The notes below the pieces were generated by a model. The model did not search any database, was not told where the DNA came from, and saw only the letters and a list, made by a program, of their open reading frames with translations. DNA of 64,000 nucleotides from CAKKQX01 sp963734595 (GTDB lineage Bacteria; Pseudomonadota; Gammaproteobacteria; Burkholderiales; SG8-41). The stretch's first letter is position 1. Every line of letters begins with the position of its first letter. This document shows, piece after piece, positions 1 through 8,821 of this stretch. The DNA is taken from the NCBI GenBank assembly GCA_963734595.1, contig CAVTHV010000017.1, forward strand, positions 62,001 to 126,000. The letters run 5' to 3'. The position numbers were made by a program, and so were the translations under genes.

Positions 1-1
1 G

Positions 2-811
2 CTGGCCGCCCGCAAGGACGATCCCAAAGTACGGCTGATCGAGATCGCCGGCACCGGGCAGGAGCAGATGCAGGCCTATCGCGCCGGCCATGTGCCGGGC
101 GCAGTGTGCTGGCCGTGGCTGCAGACGTTGTGGGACGAATACAAGCGTGATTTTCCCGCGCCCGATGATTTCGCGCGCCGGCTGGGTGCCGCCGGCATCG
201 GCAACGACACCACGGTGGTGTTTTACGGCGAAGGCGTGCAGTTCGGCGTTTATGCCTGGTGGACGTTCAAATATTGCGGCCACGACAAGGTGTACATGCT
301 CGACGGCGCGCGCGACCGCTGGGCCAACGAAGGCCGGCCGCTGACCACCGACGTGCCGCCGCCCGCGAAGCCGGTGCAGTACCGGCCGGTCGCGCGCAAC
401 GAGGGCATGCGCATGGGCTACAAGGAGGTGCTGGCGGGACTTGGCCGGTCGGAGCCCGTGCTGCTCGATGCGCGCTCGCCGGAGGAATACCGCGGCGAGC
501 GCGTCAACGGCCCGGGCAGCCCGGATGTCGGCGCCTTGCGCTACGGGCGCATTCCGGGGGCCAAACATCTTTATTTCGAAGACCTGCTGAACCCGGACAA
601 AAGCTTCAAGCCGGTCGCCGAATTGCGCCGTCTGGTCGAAGCGCGCGGCGCCTCCGCCGACAAGGATGTGGTGCTCTATTGCCGCATGAGTCACCGCGCG
701 ACCCTGGTTTATTTCGCGCTGACGCAGCTCCTCGGCTATCGCAAGGTGCGAATCTATGACGGTTCGTGGACCGAGTGGGGCAACATGGTGGGCATGCCGG
801 TCGAGCGTTAA
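2..811 (+). CDS. Sulfurtransferase (two rhodanese domains), 5' end outside window
   Basis: Rhodanese-family enzyme of the thiosulfate/3-mercaptopyruvate sulfurtransferase type, which moves sulfane sulfur via a cysteine persulfide. The frame is open from base 2, so the true start lies upstream. Two rhodanese domains are visible. The C-terminal one carries the active-site loop CRMSHRA, in place of the CRKGVTA of thiosulfate or CGSGVTA of mercaptopyruvate enzymes, so the substrate cannot be assigned. It is closely similar along its whole length to the next gene, 62 bp downstream, so the two form a tandem duplication. No signal peptide can be judged. The family call is firm; the substrate is unknown. 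Confidence 0.88.
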   Translation: MAARKDDPKVRLIEIAGTGQEQMQAYRAGHVPGAVCWPWLQTLWDEYKRDFPAPDDFARRLGAAGIGNDTTVVFYGEGVQFGVYAWWTFKYCGHDKVYMLDGARDRWANEGRPLTTDVPPPAKPVQYRPVARNEGMRMGYKEVLAGLGRSEPVLLDARSPEEYRGERVNGPGSPDVGALRYGRIPGAKHLYFEDLLNPDKSFKPVAELRRLVEARGASADKDVVLYCRMSHRATLVYFALTQLLGYRKVRIYDGSWTEWGNMVGMPVER

Positions 812-873
812 GGATTCCGCAGATGCCCGGAGCGGAAACCGGATTTGTTGAATTGAAACCATAAGGAACAGTA

Positions 874-1728
874 ATGACGGCAGCGAACGATCAGTCCTCT
901 CTCGTAACCCCGGCGTGGCTCGAAGCCCACAAGGACGATCCCAAGGTATGTCTGATCGAGGTCGCGGGTCTTGGCCAGGACCAGATGCAGACCTACAAGG
1001 CCGGCCATGTGCCCGGCGCCATGGGCTGGAAATGGAAAGAGATGCTGTGGGATTCCCGCACGCGCGACTTTCCCGATCCCGATGAGTTTGCGCGCCGGCT
1101 GGGCGCCGCCGGCATCGGCAATGACACCACGGTGGTGTTTTACGGCGAGGGGATGCAGTTCGGCATCTATGCCTGGTGGACGTTCAAGTACTGCGGCCAC
1201 GACAAGGTGCGCGTGCTCGACGGCGCGCGCGACCGCTGGGCCAACGAAGGCCGGCCGCTCTCCACCGAAGTGCCGCCGCCCGCGAAGCCGGTGCAGTACC
1301 GGCCGGTCGCGCGCAACGAGGGCATGCGCATCCGCCGCGACGAGGTGCTTGCGGCGCTGGGACGCCCCGGCCAGGTCATACTCGATGGGCGTTCTCCCGA
1401 AGAATACACAGGCCAGCGCGTCGGCGGGCCCGGCGGCCCGGATGTCGGCGCGCTGCGCTACGGGCGGATTCCCGGCGCAAAGCATCTGTTCTATTCCGAT
1501 CTCATGAATGCCGACAAGAGCTTCAAGACCGCGGACGAGATCAAACGCGCTGCGGCAGAACGCGGTGCGGCCCCGGACAAGAACGTCATTGCCTACTGCC
1601 GCATGAGCCACAGGGCCACGGTCATCTATTTTGCGCTGACCGAACTGCTCGGATACAGGAACGTGCGGGTCTACGACGGTTCCTGGACCGAGTGGGGCAA
1701 TCTGGTAGGGGTGCCGGTAGAACGATAA
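874..1728 (+). CDS. Sulfurtransferase (two rhodanese domains), paralogue 2
   Basis: A complete 284-residue sulfurtransferase, the usual length for the two-domain TST/MST family. The start ATG follows an AAGGA ribosome site at about 862. The N-terminal domain is the inactive-type rhodanese fold. The C-terminal domain has the putative persulfide cysteine at residue 242 in CRMSHRA, followed by the conserved GSWTEWGN. No signal peptide is seen, so it is probably cytoplasmic. It is a near-duplicate of the gene before it, and differences are spread throughout rather than clustered. A 3-hydroxyisobutyrate-dehydrogenase-like gene follows 75 bp downstream and may share the transcript. Confidence 0.93.
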   Translation: MTAANDQSSLVTPAWLEAHKDDPKVCLIEVAGLGQDQMQTYKAGHVPGAMGWKWKEMLWDSRTRDFPDPDEFARRLGAAGIGNDTTVVFYGEGMQFGIYAWWTFKYCGHDKVRVLDGARDRWANEGRPLSTEVPPPAKPVQYRPVARNEGMRIRRDEVLAALGRPGQVILDGRSPEEYTGQRVGGPGGPDVGALRYGRIPGAKHLFYSDLMNADKSFKTADEIKRAAAERGAAPDKNVIAYCRMSHRATVIYFALTELLGYRNVRVYDGSWTEWGNLVGVPVER

Positions 1729-1806
1729 GCATTTTCCGCCGCCGCAATTGCGGGACGGAGTTCACGATCATTGTCAAACGGAAGTCATGCACACAAAGGG
1801 TAAATG

Positions 1807-2743
1807 ATGGCAACTGCAGATTTGAAGAAGCACAAGCTCGGCTGGATCGGCATCGGCCGCATGGGTTACGCGATGGCCGAGCGGCTGGCCAAGGCCGGCT
1901 GCGACATTTCGGTATGGAACCGCACCAAGTCCAAAGCCGAACCGCTCGCCAAAAGCGGCGCCAAAGTCGTCGATGCGCTCACCGATCTGGCGGGCTGCGA
2001 CATCGTGTTCACGATGGTGTCGACCGGCAAGGACGTGAAGGAAGTGCTGTTCGGGCCGAGCGGCGTGATGTCCAAGGGCGGCGCGCCGAAAATCATCGTC
2101 GACAGCACCTCGATTTCGCTCGAGGAATCCGCCGAGATCCGCGCCAAGCTGGCCGAAAAGAAAATAAAACTGCTGGCCGCGCCGGTATCGGGCAACGCCA
2201 AGGTGATCAAGGCCGGCAAGCTCACGGTGGTCGCCTCGGGGCCGAAGGATGCATTCGACGCGGTCGCGCCTTATCTCGAGGCGATCGGCCAGGGCGTCTC
2301 CTACGTCGGCGACGGCGAACTCTCGCGCATCGCCAAGATCTGCCACAACGTGATGCTCGGCGTCGTCATCCAGAACCTGTGCGAAATCACGGTGCTTGCG
2401 GAGAAAGCCGGCATGCAGCGCCACGCCTTTCTCGATTTTCTCAACAAGAGCGTGATGGGCTCGATGTTCACGCGCTACAAGACGCCGGCGCTCAGCAATC
2501 TCGATTTCCACGTCACGTTCACGCCGGAGCTGCTGCGCAAGGACATCGATCTCGGGCCTCAGCGCCGGCAAGAAATACGGCGTGCCGATGCCGCTGACTT
2601 CGATCACGCGCGACATGGTGCAGACCCTGATCGGCAACGGCTACGCCGACCAGGATTTCTCGACGCTGCTGCTGCTCCAGGCCAAAGCCTCGGGCATCGA
2701 GTTGAAGTCCGAGAACGTGGACGTCAGCGACGGATTGTCTTGA
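1807..2743 (+). CDS. 3-hydroxyisobutyrate dehydrogenase-family NAD(P) oxidoreductase (one frame break)
   Basis: Beta-hydroxyacid dehydrogenase family, which oxidises 3-hydroxy acids with NAD(P). The N-terminus has the Rossmann motif GWIGIGRMG, the middle has the substrate loop DSTSIS and PVSGN, and the catalytic lysine lies in RIAKICHNVMLG. The frame breaks near 2555 at CTCGGGCCTC. Removing one G restores the family C-terminus (LSAGKKYGVPMPLTSI through VSDGLS), ending in TGA at 2741-2743. Two ATGs are adjacent (1804 and 1807), after a GGG-rich ribosome site. About 310 residues when repaired, the normal length. Substrate unknown. Confidence 0.85.
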
Positions 2744-2751
2744 AAACGGTG

Positions 2752-2906
2752 AATGCGCGCAGAGGGCGCAGAGGACACAGAGAAGACGCAAAGACTCCAT
2801 CCACGCGAAGCGACGGAAGAAGATCAGTGATGTTTCTTCGTCTTGGCGTCTTGACTTCACGCTCTTTTCTCTTCGACCTCTGTGCTCTCTGTGGCGAATG
2901 GGTTTT
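2752..2906. repeat. Dispersed intergenic repeat, copy a (CACAGAG family)
   Basis: Non-coding stretch between the dehydrogenase and the first nitrilase. The left arm carries GCAGAGGACACAGAGAAGACGC and the right arm carries its approximate reverse complement (GGCGTCTTG ... CTCTGTGCTCTCTGTGGC), so the ends can pair. Related sequences recur near 21.5, 32.8, 40.2, 51.1 and 58.2 kb. Confidence 0.6.
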
Positions 2907-2915
2907 AGGCACGAC

Positions 2916-3989
2916 ATGGGTGACAAGTATCCGGTAGTCAAAGTCGCCGCGGTGCAGGCGGCGTCGGTGTTCCTCGACCGCGAGGGTTCGACCGCGAAAG
3001 CCTGCCGCCTGATCCGCGAAGCCGGCAAAAACGGCGCGCGCGTGATTGCGTTTCCGGAAAGCTTCATCCCGGCCCACCCGGTGTGGTATCACCATCATCC
3101 GGCGACCAGCGCGATCGCCAACCGGCTGGCCGTGGAGCTGTTCAAGAACTCGATCGAGATCCCGGGGCCGGAGACCGCGGCATTATGCGCCGCGGCGCGC
3201 GAGGCGAACGCCTACGTGGTGATCGGGGTGTGCGAGAAGATTCCGCAGACGCTCGGCACCATGTTCAATACCCAGCTCTACATCGGCGCCGACGGCGCCA
3301 TCATCCGCAAGCATCAGAAAATCATGCCCACGGGCGGCGAGCGGCTGGTGCACATGGGCGGATTCGGCGACACGTTTGGCGCGTTTCCCACCGAGTTTGG
3401 CCCGATGAGCGGCGCTGATCTGCGGCGAAAATTCCAACCCGCTCGCGGTATTTGCGCTGACTGCGGAGGGCACGCGCATTCACGTCATGAGCTGGCCGAG
3501 CTACCTGGGACGCGCGCCTCTGGGCAACCGCGTGGCGGTCGATTCCCAGGCCTTTGCCCAGATGAGCAAGGCGTTCGTGATTTCCGCCTGCGGCGTGATC
3601 GACCAGGGACAGATCGACCGGCTCGAGCTCGATGCCGCGGACGAAAAAGCTTCTGGGCGAGCCGGGTCGCTGCGGCGGCAGCGTGATCGTCGCGCCCAAC
3701 AGCCGCATCATCGCCGGGCCGCTGGGCGCGGAAGAGGGCATCCTCTACGCGGAGTGCGACATCGAGACCGGCATCCAGATGAAGCTCAGGCACGATTTTG
3801 CGGGACACTACAACCGGCCGGATATTTTCCAGCTTCGCGTCAATAACGCGCAGGCCGCACATCTACGACATCCATGGCACGCGGCAGCCGGAGGCGCTGC
3901 CCGACGCGCAAAGAGCCGCGCTCGAATCTTACGACGACGCGGGCCAGGCATACGTGTTGCCATCGAACGTGAAAAAACTGGTGCAGTAA
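2916..3989 (+). CDS. Nitrilase-family C-N hydrolase, paralogue 1 (three frame breaks)
   Basis: Carbon-nitrogen hydrolase of the nitrilase branch, converting a nitrile to carboxylate and ammonia. The catalytic Glu lies in AFPESFIPAHP, the Lys in KHQKIMPTGGERL, and the nucleophilic Cys in LICGENSNPLA once the frame is repaired. The frame breaks near 3418, 3650 and 3845. In each case removing one base gives sequence that matches the next gene. No other stop codons interrupt it, so these look like sequence errors rather than decay. It is a tandem duplicate of the gene starting 6 bp after its stop. The C-terminus (YVLPSNVKKLVQ) differs from its twin. Substrate unknown. Confidence 0.8.
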
Positions 3990-3995
3990 TCGATC

Positions 3996-5129
3996 ATGGG
4001 CGATCAATATCCAATAGTCAAAGTGGCCGCGGTGCAGGCGGCATCGGTGTTCCTCGACCGCGAGGGATCGACCGCGAAAGCCTGCCGCCTGATCCGCGAG
4101 GCCGGCAAAAACGGCGCGCGCGTGATTGCGTTTCCCGAGGGATTTATCCCCACGCATCCGGTGTGGTATCACCACCATCCCGCGACCAGCGCGATCGCCA
4201 ACAAGCTGGCCGTGGAGCTGTTCAAGAACTCGGTCGAGATTCCCGGGCCTGAGATCGATGCGCTGTGCGCCGCGGCGCGCGAGGCCAACGCCTACGTCAT
4301 CATGGGCGTGTGCGAGAAACTGCCGCAGACGCTCGGCACCATGTTCAACAGCCAGGTCTGGATCGGGCCCGACGGCAAGCTGCTCGGCAAGCACCAGAAG
4401 ATCATGCCCACCGTCGGCGAGCGGCTGGTGCACACGGGCGGTTTCGGCGACACCTTCGGCGCGTTTCAGACCGAGTTCGGGCCGGCAAGCGGACTCATCT
4501 GCGGCGAGAATTCGAATCCGCTCGCGATATTTGCGCTGACCGCCGAAGGCTCGCGCCTGCATGTGATGAGCTGGCCCAATCATTTCCCGACCAGCGGCGA
4601 CCCCATGCGCAACCGGGTTGCGATCGACTCGCAGGCTTTCGCCCAGATGAGCAAGGCATGGGTGATCTCGGCGTGCGGCACCGTGGACGAGGACATGATC
4701 CGCAAGCTCGAGGTCGGACCCGAAGGCGAGAAGTTCCTGCGCAATCCGGACTGCTGCGGCGGCAGCGTGATCGTTGCGCCCAACAGCCGCGTCGTGGCGG
4801 GGCCGATGGGCGCCGAGGAAGGCATCCTCTACGCCGAGTGCAACCTCGAGGTCGGGATCAGCATGAAGCTGCGCCACGATTTCGCCGGCCATTACAATCG
4901 CCCGGACATTTTCCAGCTGCATGTAAACCGCAGCGCGCCGCGCCTGTACACGGTGTACGGCAGTGCCGGGGCACCGGCGCTGGGCGCACCGGATGCGGTG
5001 CCGCAGCTTCCGGACGCGGCGACGCAAGCGCTGGAATCGAAGGGTGCAGCCGTGCAGCCTGACGAGCAAGTCGCGGTGAAGCGACCGGAGCCCGGCACAG
5101 CCGATCTGCCGCCGGTGAAGAAAAAATGA
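3996..5129 (+). CDS. Nitrilase, paralogue 2
   Basis: An intact 377-residue nitrilase-family enzyme. The Glu-Lys-Cys triad is visible: PEGFIPTHP (Glu), KHQKIMPTVGERLVH (Lys) and GLICGENSNPLA (Cys). The PTxGERxxH and CxENxxPL motifs fit true nitrilases better than amidases or beta-ureidopropionases. The C-terminal 50 or so residues are rich in Ala/Pro/Lys and probably flexible. The gene directly follows its paralogue and precedes an ABC importer, so the cluster may import and hydrolyse a nitrile. That link is inferred from position only. No signal peptide; cytoplasmic. Confidence 0.92.
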   Translation: MGDQYPIVKVAAVQAASVFLDREGSTAKACRLIREAGKNGARVIAFPEGFIPTHPVWYHHHPATSAIANKLAVELFKNSVEIPGPEIDALCAAAREANAYVIMGVCEKLPQTLGTMFNSQVWIGPDGKLLGKHQKIMPTVGERLVHTGGFGDTFGAFQTEFGPASGLICGENSNPLAIFALTAEGSRLHVMSWPNHFPTSGDPMRNRVAIDSQAFAQMSKAWVISACGTVDEDMIRKLEVGPEGEKFLRNPDCCGGSVIVAPNSRVVAGPMGAEEGILYAECNLEVGISMKLRHDFAGHYNRPDIFQLHVNRSAPRLYTVYGSAGAPALGAPDAVPQLPDAATQALESKGAAVQPDEQVAVKRPEPGTADLPPVKKK

Positions 5130-5351
5130 GCATGAAAACGCCCATCTGCCGCGACAAATTGCCCGCCGACTCGGGTCCGGCGATCAGCGGTCGCTACAAC
5201 GCCGGCTTGGCTGCATGCGTGCGGTTGACTACCGGGGACGGAGCGCCTAACCTGTTGAAAAAAATCGGTGTTGAATGAAATGCGGAGCCGCACGAAGCAG
5301 GATGCCGGCTGGGAAAATAATGCGGCCTGAAGGAAAACGGAGGAGCGGGAA
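5130..5351. other. Intergenic region before the ABC importer
   Basis: A 222-bp non-coding gap between nitrilase 2 and the ABC ATPase gene. It is the likely promoter region for the importer operon. I see no clear dyad operator or riboswitch fold. A ribosome site (GGAGGAGCG) sits just before the TTG start at 5352. Confidence 0.4.
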
Positions 5352-6149
5352 TTGAGCAACGAAGTGCAACAGGGGCAGCCGCGCATCACGATGTCCGGCG
5401 CGGGCAAACGCTATGACAAGCTGCAGGTTTTTCGCGATGTCGATCTCACGGTCGGTGAACGCGAGGTGCTGGCGATCATCGGCCCTTCGGGCTGCGGCAA
5501 GACGACGCTTCTCAGGTGCATCGACGGTCTGATTCCGCTCACCGAGGGCGAGATCACGGTGGAGGGCGATCGCGTCACCGGCCCGCGCGAGGGCGTGGCG
5601 ATGGTGTTCCAGCATTTCGGACTGTTTCCCTGGAAGACCGTGTTCCATAACGTCGCCTACGGTCTCAAGCTCGCCGGCGCATCGCGCGCGCAGATCGAGG
5701 AAAAGGTTCCGGAATTCATCAAACTGGTGGGGCTTTCCGGTTTCGAGCACTATTATCCCTATCAGATTTCCGGCGGCATGCAGCAGCGCTGCGGGCTGGC
5801 GCGCGCGCTGGCGGTGGAACCGCGCGTGCTGCTGATGGACGAGCCGTTCGGCGCGGTCGATGCGCAGACGCGCGAAATCCTGCAGTTCGAGATGCTGCGC
5901 ATCTGGGAAATGCGCCCGACCACGATGGTGTTCGTCACGCACGCCATCGACGAGGCGGTGCTGATGGGCGATCGCGTGCTGGTGCTCAAAGGGCGGCCGA
6001 GCAGCGTGCACGAAATCGTCAAAGTGGATCTGCCGAGGCCGCGTGACCGCGCTACGCTGCTGCTCCCGCGTTTTGCCGAGTTGCGCGAGCATGTCTGGAA
6101 CACGCTGATGGCAGATGCACGGCAGGCAGAATTGGAAGTGATCCGCTGA
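5352..6149 (+). CDS. ABC importer ATPase, SsuB/TauB type
   Basis: ATP-hydrolysing subunit of a nitrate/sulfonate/taurine-type importer, 265 residues. Walker A is GPSGCGKTT, the Q-loop lies in MVFQHFGLFPW, the signature is ISGGMQQRCGLARA, Walker B is VLLMDEPFGAVDAQ, and the switch histidine lies in FVTHAIDEA. A TTG start at 5352 is chosen because GGAGGAGCG precedes it and the first family residues follow immediately. It is first in an operon with a binding protein and two permeases. The SsuB/TauB resemblance does not fix the substrate; the nitrilases upstream make an organic nitrogen compound possible. Confidence 0.92.
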   Translation: MSNEVQQGQPRITMSGAGKRYDKLQVFRDVDLTVGEREVLAIIGPSGCGKTTLLRCIDGLIPLTEGEITVEGDRVTGPREGVAMVFQHFGLFPWKTVFHNVAYGLKLAGASRAQIEEKVPEFIKLVGLSGFEHYYPYQISGGMQQRCGLARALAVEPRVLLMDEPFGAVDAQTREILQFEMLRIWEMRPTTMVFVTHAIDEAVLMGDRVLVLKGRPSSVHEIVKVDLPRPRDRATLLLPRFAELREHVWNTLMADARQAELEVIR

Positions 6150-6187
6150 AGTCCGTTTTTTTGTCAACAACAATGGAGGAGCAGGCC

Positions 6188-7208
6188 ATGAAGCATAGCA
6201 ACGTTGCACGCATCAGAACCCTTCGCGCCGTGTGCGCGATGCTGGTGTTGTCCCTGTTTCCCGCGCTGAGCTCGGCGCAGGAAAAACTCACGCTCGGCAT
6301 TCCCGGCATTCCCGCGATCTTCGGCACGTCGATCGCGCTGGTGGCGGACAAGGAAGGCTTCTTCAAGAAGCGCGGGGTCGACGTGACGGTACGCCAGTTC
6401 GAGACCGGTGCTTTCGCTTCACGCGCCGCCGTTTCGGGGGAGATCGACGCCGCGCTGCCGCCGACGCCGCTGGTCGTCAGCCAGGTTTCGAATACCGACG
6501 TGCCTCTCGTGGGCATCTGGGGCATGGAAAACCCCGACTGGCTGATCGGTTCGACCGATCCGAGCAGCTGACTGCGCCAGCATGAAGGGGCAGGCGGTCG
6601 GCGTGGATTCGGTGGGCGGTGCGCGGTCGATCGCGCTCAAGACCATGCTCATCGGCGGCTGCAAGATGAAAATCGAGGACGTGCAGCAGGTGGCGCTGGG
6701 CTCCAACGTCGGCACGGCGATGGTCGCGGGCCAGCTCAAGTTCGGCGTGCTGCATCTCGACGACGTTCCCGTCATCGAGCACGAGACGAAGAAGCCGCTG
6801 AAGACGATCGTCACGCAGAAGGCTTCGCGTCCCGTCGACCATTACCTGCTGCTGGTCGCAACCAAGGACAATCTGGCGAAGAAGCGCGACGCCTTTGTGC
6901 GCATGGTGGCCGGGTTGATCGACGCGGAGCGTTTCATGCGCGACCCCGCCAACGCCGCCAAATTCGCGCAGGATGCGGCCGCGACCGGGCGCACCCCGGA
7001 TTTCGCGGAGAAGGCGCTGAAGATGTACCTCGACATGGATTTCTGGCCGCATGATACCGACGGGCTGACCCGGAAAAATCTCGAACTGGTCGGCAAGATC
7101 CAGAAAGCGGTCGGCAACATCAAGGCCGACAAGACGCCGGCGACGTACGAACGCCTCGTCGATCCCACCATCTGGCGCGACGCCTTCGCGATGGTCAACA
7201 AGAAGTAA
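6188..7208 (+). CDS. ABC importer periplasmic binding protein, SsuA/NMT1 type (one frame break)
   Basis: Substrate-binding subunit. The start ATG at 6188 follows GGAGGAGCAGG. A Sec signal peptide ends near ALSSAQ, so the protein is periplasmic. The NMT1/SsuA-like domain begins at KLTLGIPGIPAIFG, with DKEGFFKKRGVDVTV typical of the family. The frame breaks near 6562 (CCGAGCAGCTGACTG). Removing one base joins IGSTDPS to ADCASMKGQAVGVDSVGGARS. About 340 residues when repaired. The ligand is unknown. Confidence 0.88.
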
Positions 7209-7221
7209 GCGGCAAACCAAT

Positions 7222-7243
7222 CCCGCGGGCCGCGGCCCGCGGG
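7222..7243. promoter_or_regulatory. GC-rich 10-bp inverted repeat between binding protein and permease genes
   Basis: CCCGCGGGCC, a 2-nt spacer, then GGCCCGCGGG forms a near-perfect hairpin in the 53-bp gap. There is no long T-run, so it is more likely an mRNA-stabilising or attenuating stem that keeps binding-protein message above permease message than a full terminator. Confidence 0.5.
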
Positions 7244-7261
7244 AGATTTTCCGGATTTTCC

Positions 7262-8026
7262 ATGGAACAACAGAAGAACTGGGTGCGCTACGCGACGATC
7301 ACCCTGAGCCTCGCGCTCGGCGCGGCGGTGTGGGAAGTATCCGGCCACCTGACCTCGGAGGCATTCTGGGTGCCGCTTTCCGCCACGCTCAAGAGCCTGT
7401 GGGAGGCGGCGCGCAGCGGCGTGCTGGCGCGCCAGGGGCTGAATTCCCTCGAGCTTTATATCACCGGCCTGCTGCTCTCGATAGCGGTGGGGGCGCCGCT
7501 GGGCGTGCTGCTGGCGCGCCTGTCGTGGCTGCGGATAGCGCTCGAGGATTACATCATGATGCTCTACGCCACGCCGATGGTCGCGCTGGTTCCGTTCATC
7601 CTGTCGATGATGGGTTTCGGATTTGCGCCCAAGGTGCTGGTGGTGTTCCTGTTCGCGGTTTTCCCCGTGCTCTACAACACGGTCGAAGGCGCGCGCAGCA
7701 TCAAGCCGGAACTGGTCGAAGTCGCGCATTCCTTCCGCTCCGGCGAATGGCCGTTGTGGCGGGACGTGATCATTCCTTTTACGCTGCCGTTCACGATGAC
7801 CGGGATCCGGCAGGCGATCGCGCGCGGCCTGGTCGGCATGATCGTGGCGGAATTTTTCCTGAGCTCGTCCGGGCTCGGCCAGATGATCATGACGGGGTCG
7901 CAGAATTTCGATACTGCCGCCATGATGGCGGCGATTCTGATCATCGTTTTGCTGGGCGTCGCCCTGATGGATCTCGGCCGCTACCTCGAAAAGCGCTTCG
8001 CGGCCTGGAAAGGTTATAACCCATGA
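7262..8026 (+). CDS. ABC importer permease 1, SsuC/TauC type
   Basis: Integral membrane subunit of 254 residues with about six hydrophobic segments. The binding-protein-dependent transport (EAA) loop is seen at EVAHSFRSGEWPLWRDVIIPFTLPF, where the ATPase docks. It is preceded by the binding protein gene and overlaps the second permease gene by the sequence ATGA, so the two are translationally coupled. The two permeases are different enough to form a heterodimeric channel. Confidence 0.92.
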   Translation: MEQQKNWVRYATITLSLALGAAVWEVSGHLTSEAFWVPLSATLKSLWEAARSGVLARQGLNSLELYITGLLLSIAVGAPLGVLLARLSWLRIALEDYIMMLYATPMVALVPFILSMMGFGFAPKVLVVFLFAVFPVLYNTVEGARSIKPELVEVAHSFRSGEWPLWRDVIIPFTLPFTMTGIRQAIARGLVGMIVAEFFLSSSGLGQMIMTGSQNFDTAAMMAAILIIVLLGVALMDLGRYLEKRFAAWKGYNP

Positions 8027-8820
8027 GCCGTGAAAGCACAGTGTCGCTGCGCGCCGGCAATCGCCCCGCGGCGCCGCTTTCGCCGTTTATGCTCAAGACG
8101 GTGGCCGGCCTGGTGCTGCTCGCGCTGTGGGAGATCGTGGTGCGCATGCTGGCGCCGGCATATGTTGCGCGGCCGAGCGGCATCGCCATGGTGTTTTTCT
8201 CCGTCATCACGGATGCGCAGTTCCTCGCGGCGGCGGGCGCGACGCTGTGGGCGGTGGTGCAGGGTCTCGTCGTTTCCCTGATCGCGGGCACGGTGATCGG
8301 ATTCGTGATGGGACGGGTGGCGGTGGTCGAACAGGGGCTGAGATATTACGTGAACAGCCTGTTCGCCACGCCGATGGTCGCGATCCTGCCGCTGGTGACG
8401 CTGTGGTTCGGTTACAACGCCGACGCCCGCCTTGCGGTCGTCGTGTTTGCCTCGTTCTTTTCCGTGGTCATCAGCGCCTGCGACGGCGCGCGCTCGGTGC
8501 CGCTCGAGTACATCGAAGTGGCCCGGTCGTTCCGGGCCCGGCCGCTGTCCACGCTGCTCGACATCGTGCTGCCTTCGTCGCTGCCTTATCTGCTCGCGGG
8601 GATCCGGCTTGCCGCGGGGCGCGCGCTGATCGGGGCGGTCGTCGCCGAGTTTTTCGTTTCCATTCCCGGGCTTGGCTACTACATTCTCTACAATTCGCGC
8701 ACCTTCAAGCACAATGAAGCGTTCGTGGCGGTGATCCTGCTGGTGGCGACCGGCGTCGGTTTCGAGGCGCTGGTCAAGTGGCTGACGCGGCGTTACCTGC
8801 CGTGGTCCAGAAGGGATTGA
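8023..8820 (+). CDS. ABC importer permease 2, SsuC/TauC type
   Basis: Second membrane subunit, 265 residues. The EAA loop is at EVARSFRARPLSTLLDIVLPSSLPY and there are several transmembrane segments. Its ATG overlaps the stop of permease 1, showing translational coupling. Having two distinct permease genes is less common than the single SsuC/TauC, and fits the subgroup of NMT1-type importers with heterodimeric channels. The following aldo/keto reductase starts 1 bp after the stop and is probably in the same operon. Confidence 0.92.
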   Translation: MSRESTVSLRAGNRPAAPLSPFMLKTVAGLVLLALWEIVVRMLAPAYVARPSGIAMVFFSVITDAQFLAAAGATLWAVVQGLVVSLIAGTVIGFVMGRVAVVEQGLRYYVNSLFATPMVAILPLVTLWFGYNADARLAVVVFASFFSVVISACDGARSVPLEYIEVARSFRARPLSTLLDIVLPSSLPYLLAGIRLAAGRALIGAVVAEFFVSIPGLGYYILYNSRTFKHNEAFVAVILLVATGVGFEALVKWLTRRYLPWSRRD

Positions 8821-8821
8821 A

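Noticed and set aside
808..1611. Long minus-strand frame opposite sulfurtransferase 2
   Set aside because: It has no family motif and is rich in Arg/His/Ala, as expected of a high-GC antisense frame.
2916..3989. Nitrilase 1 as a pseudogene
   Set aside because: Three single-base breaks but full-length conserved sequence and intact catalytic residues; the same pattern affects most genes here, so sequence error is more likely.
3840..5069. A 409-residue minus-strand frame opposite nitrilase 2
   Set aside because: It lies wholly over a clear nitrilase gene, and its composition is typical of antisense shadows.
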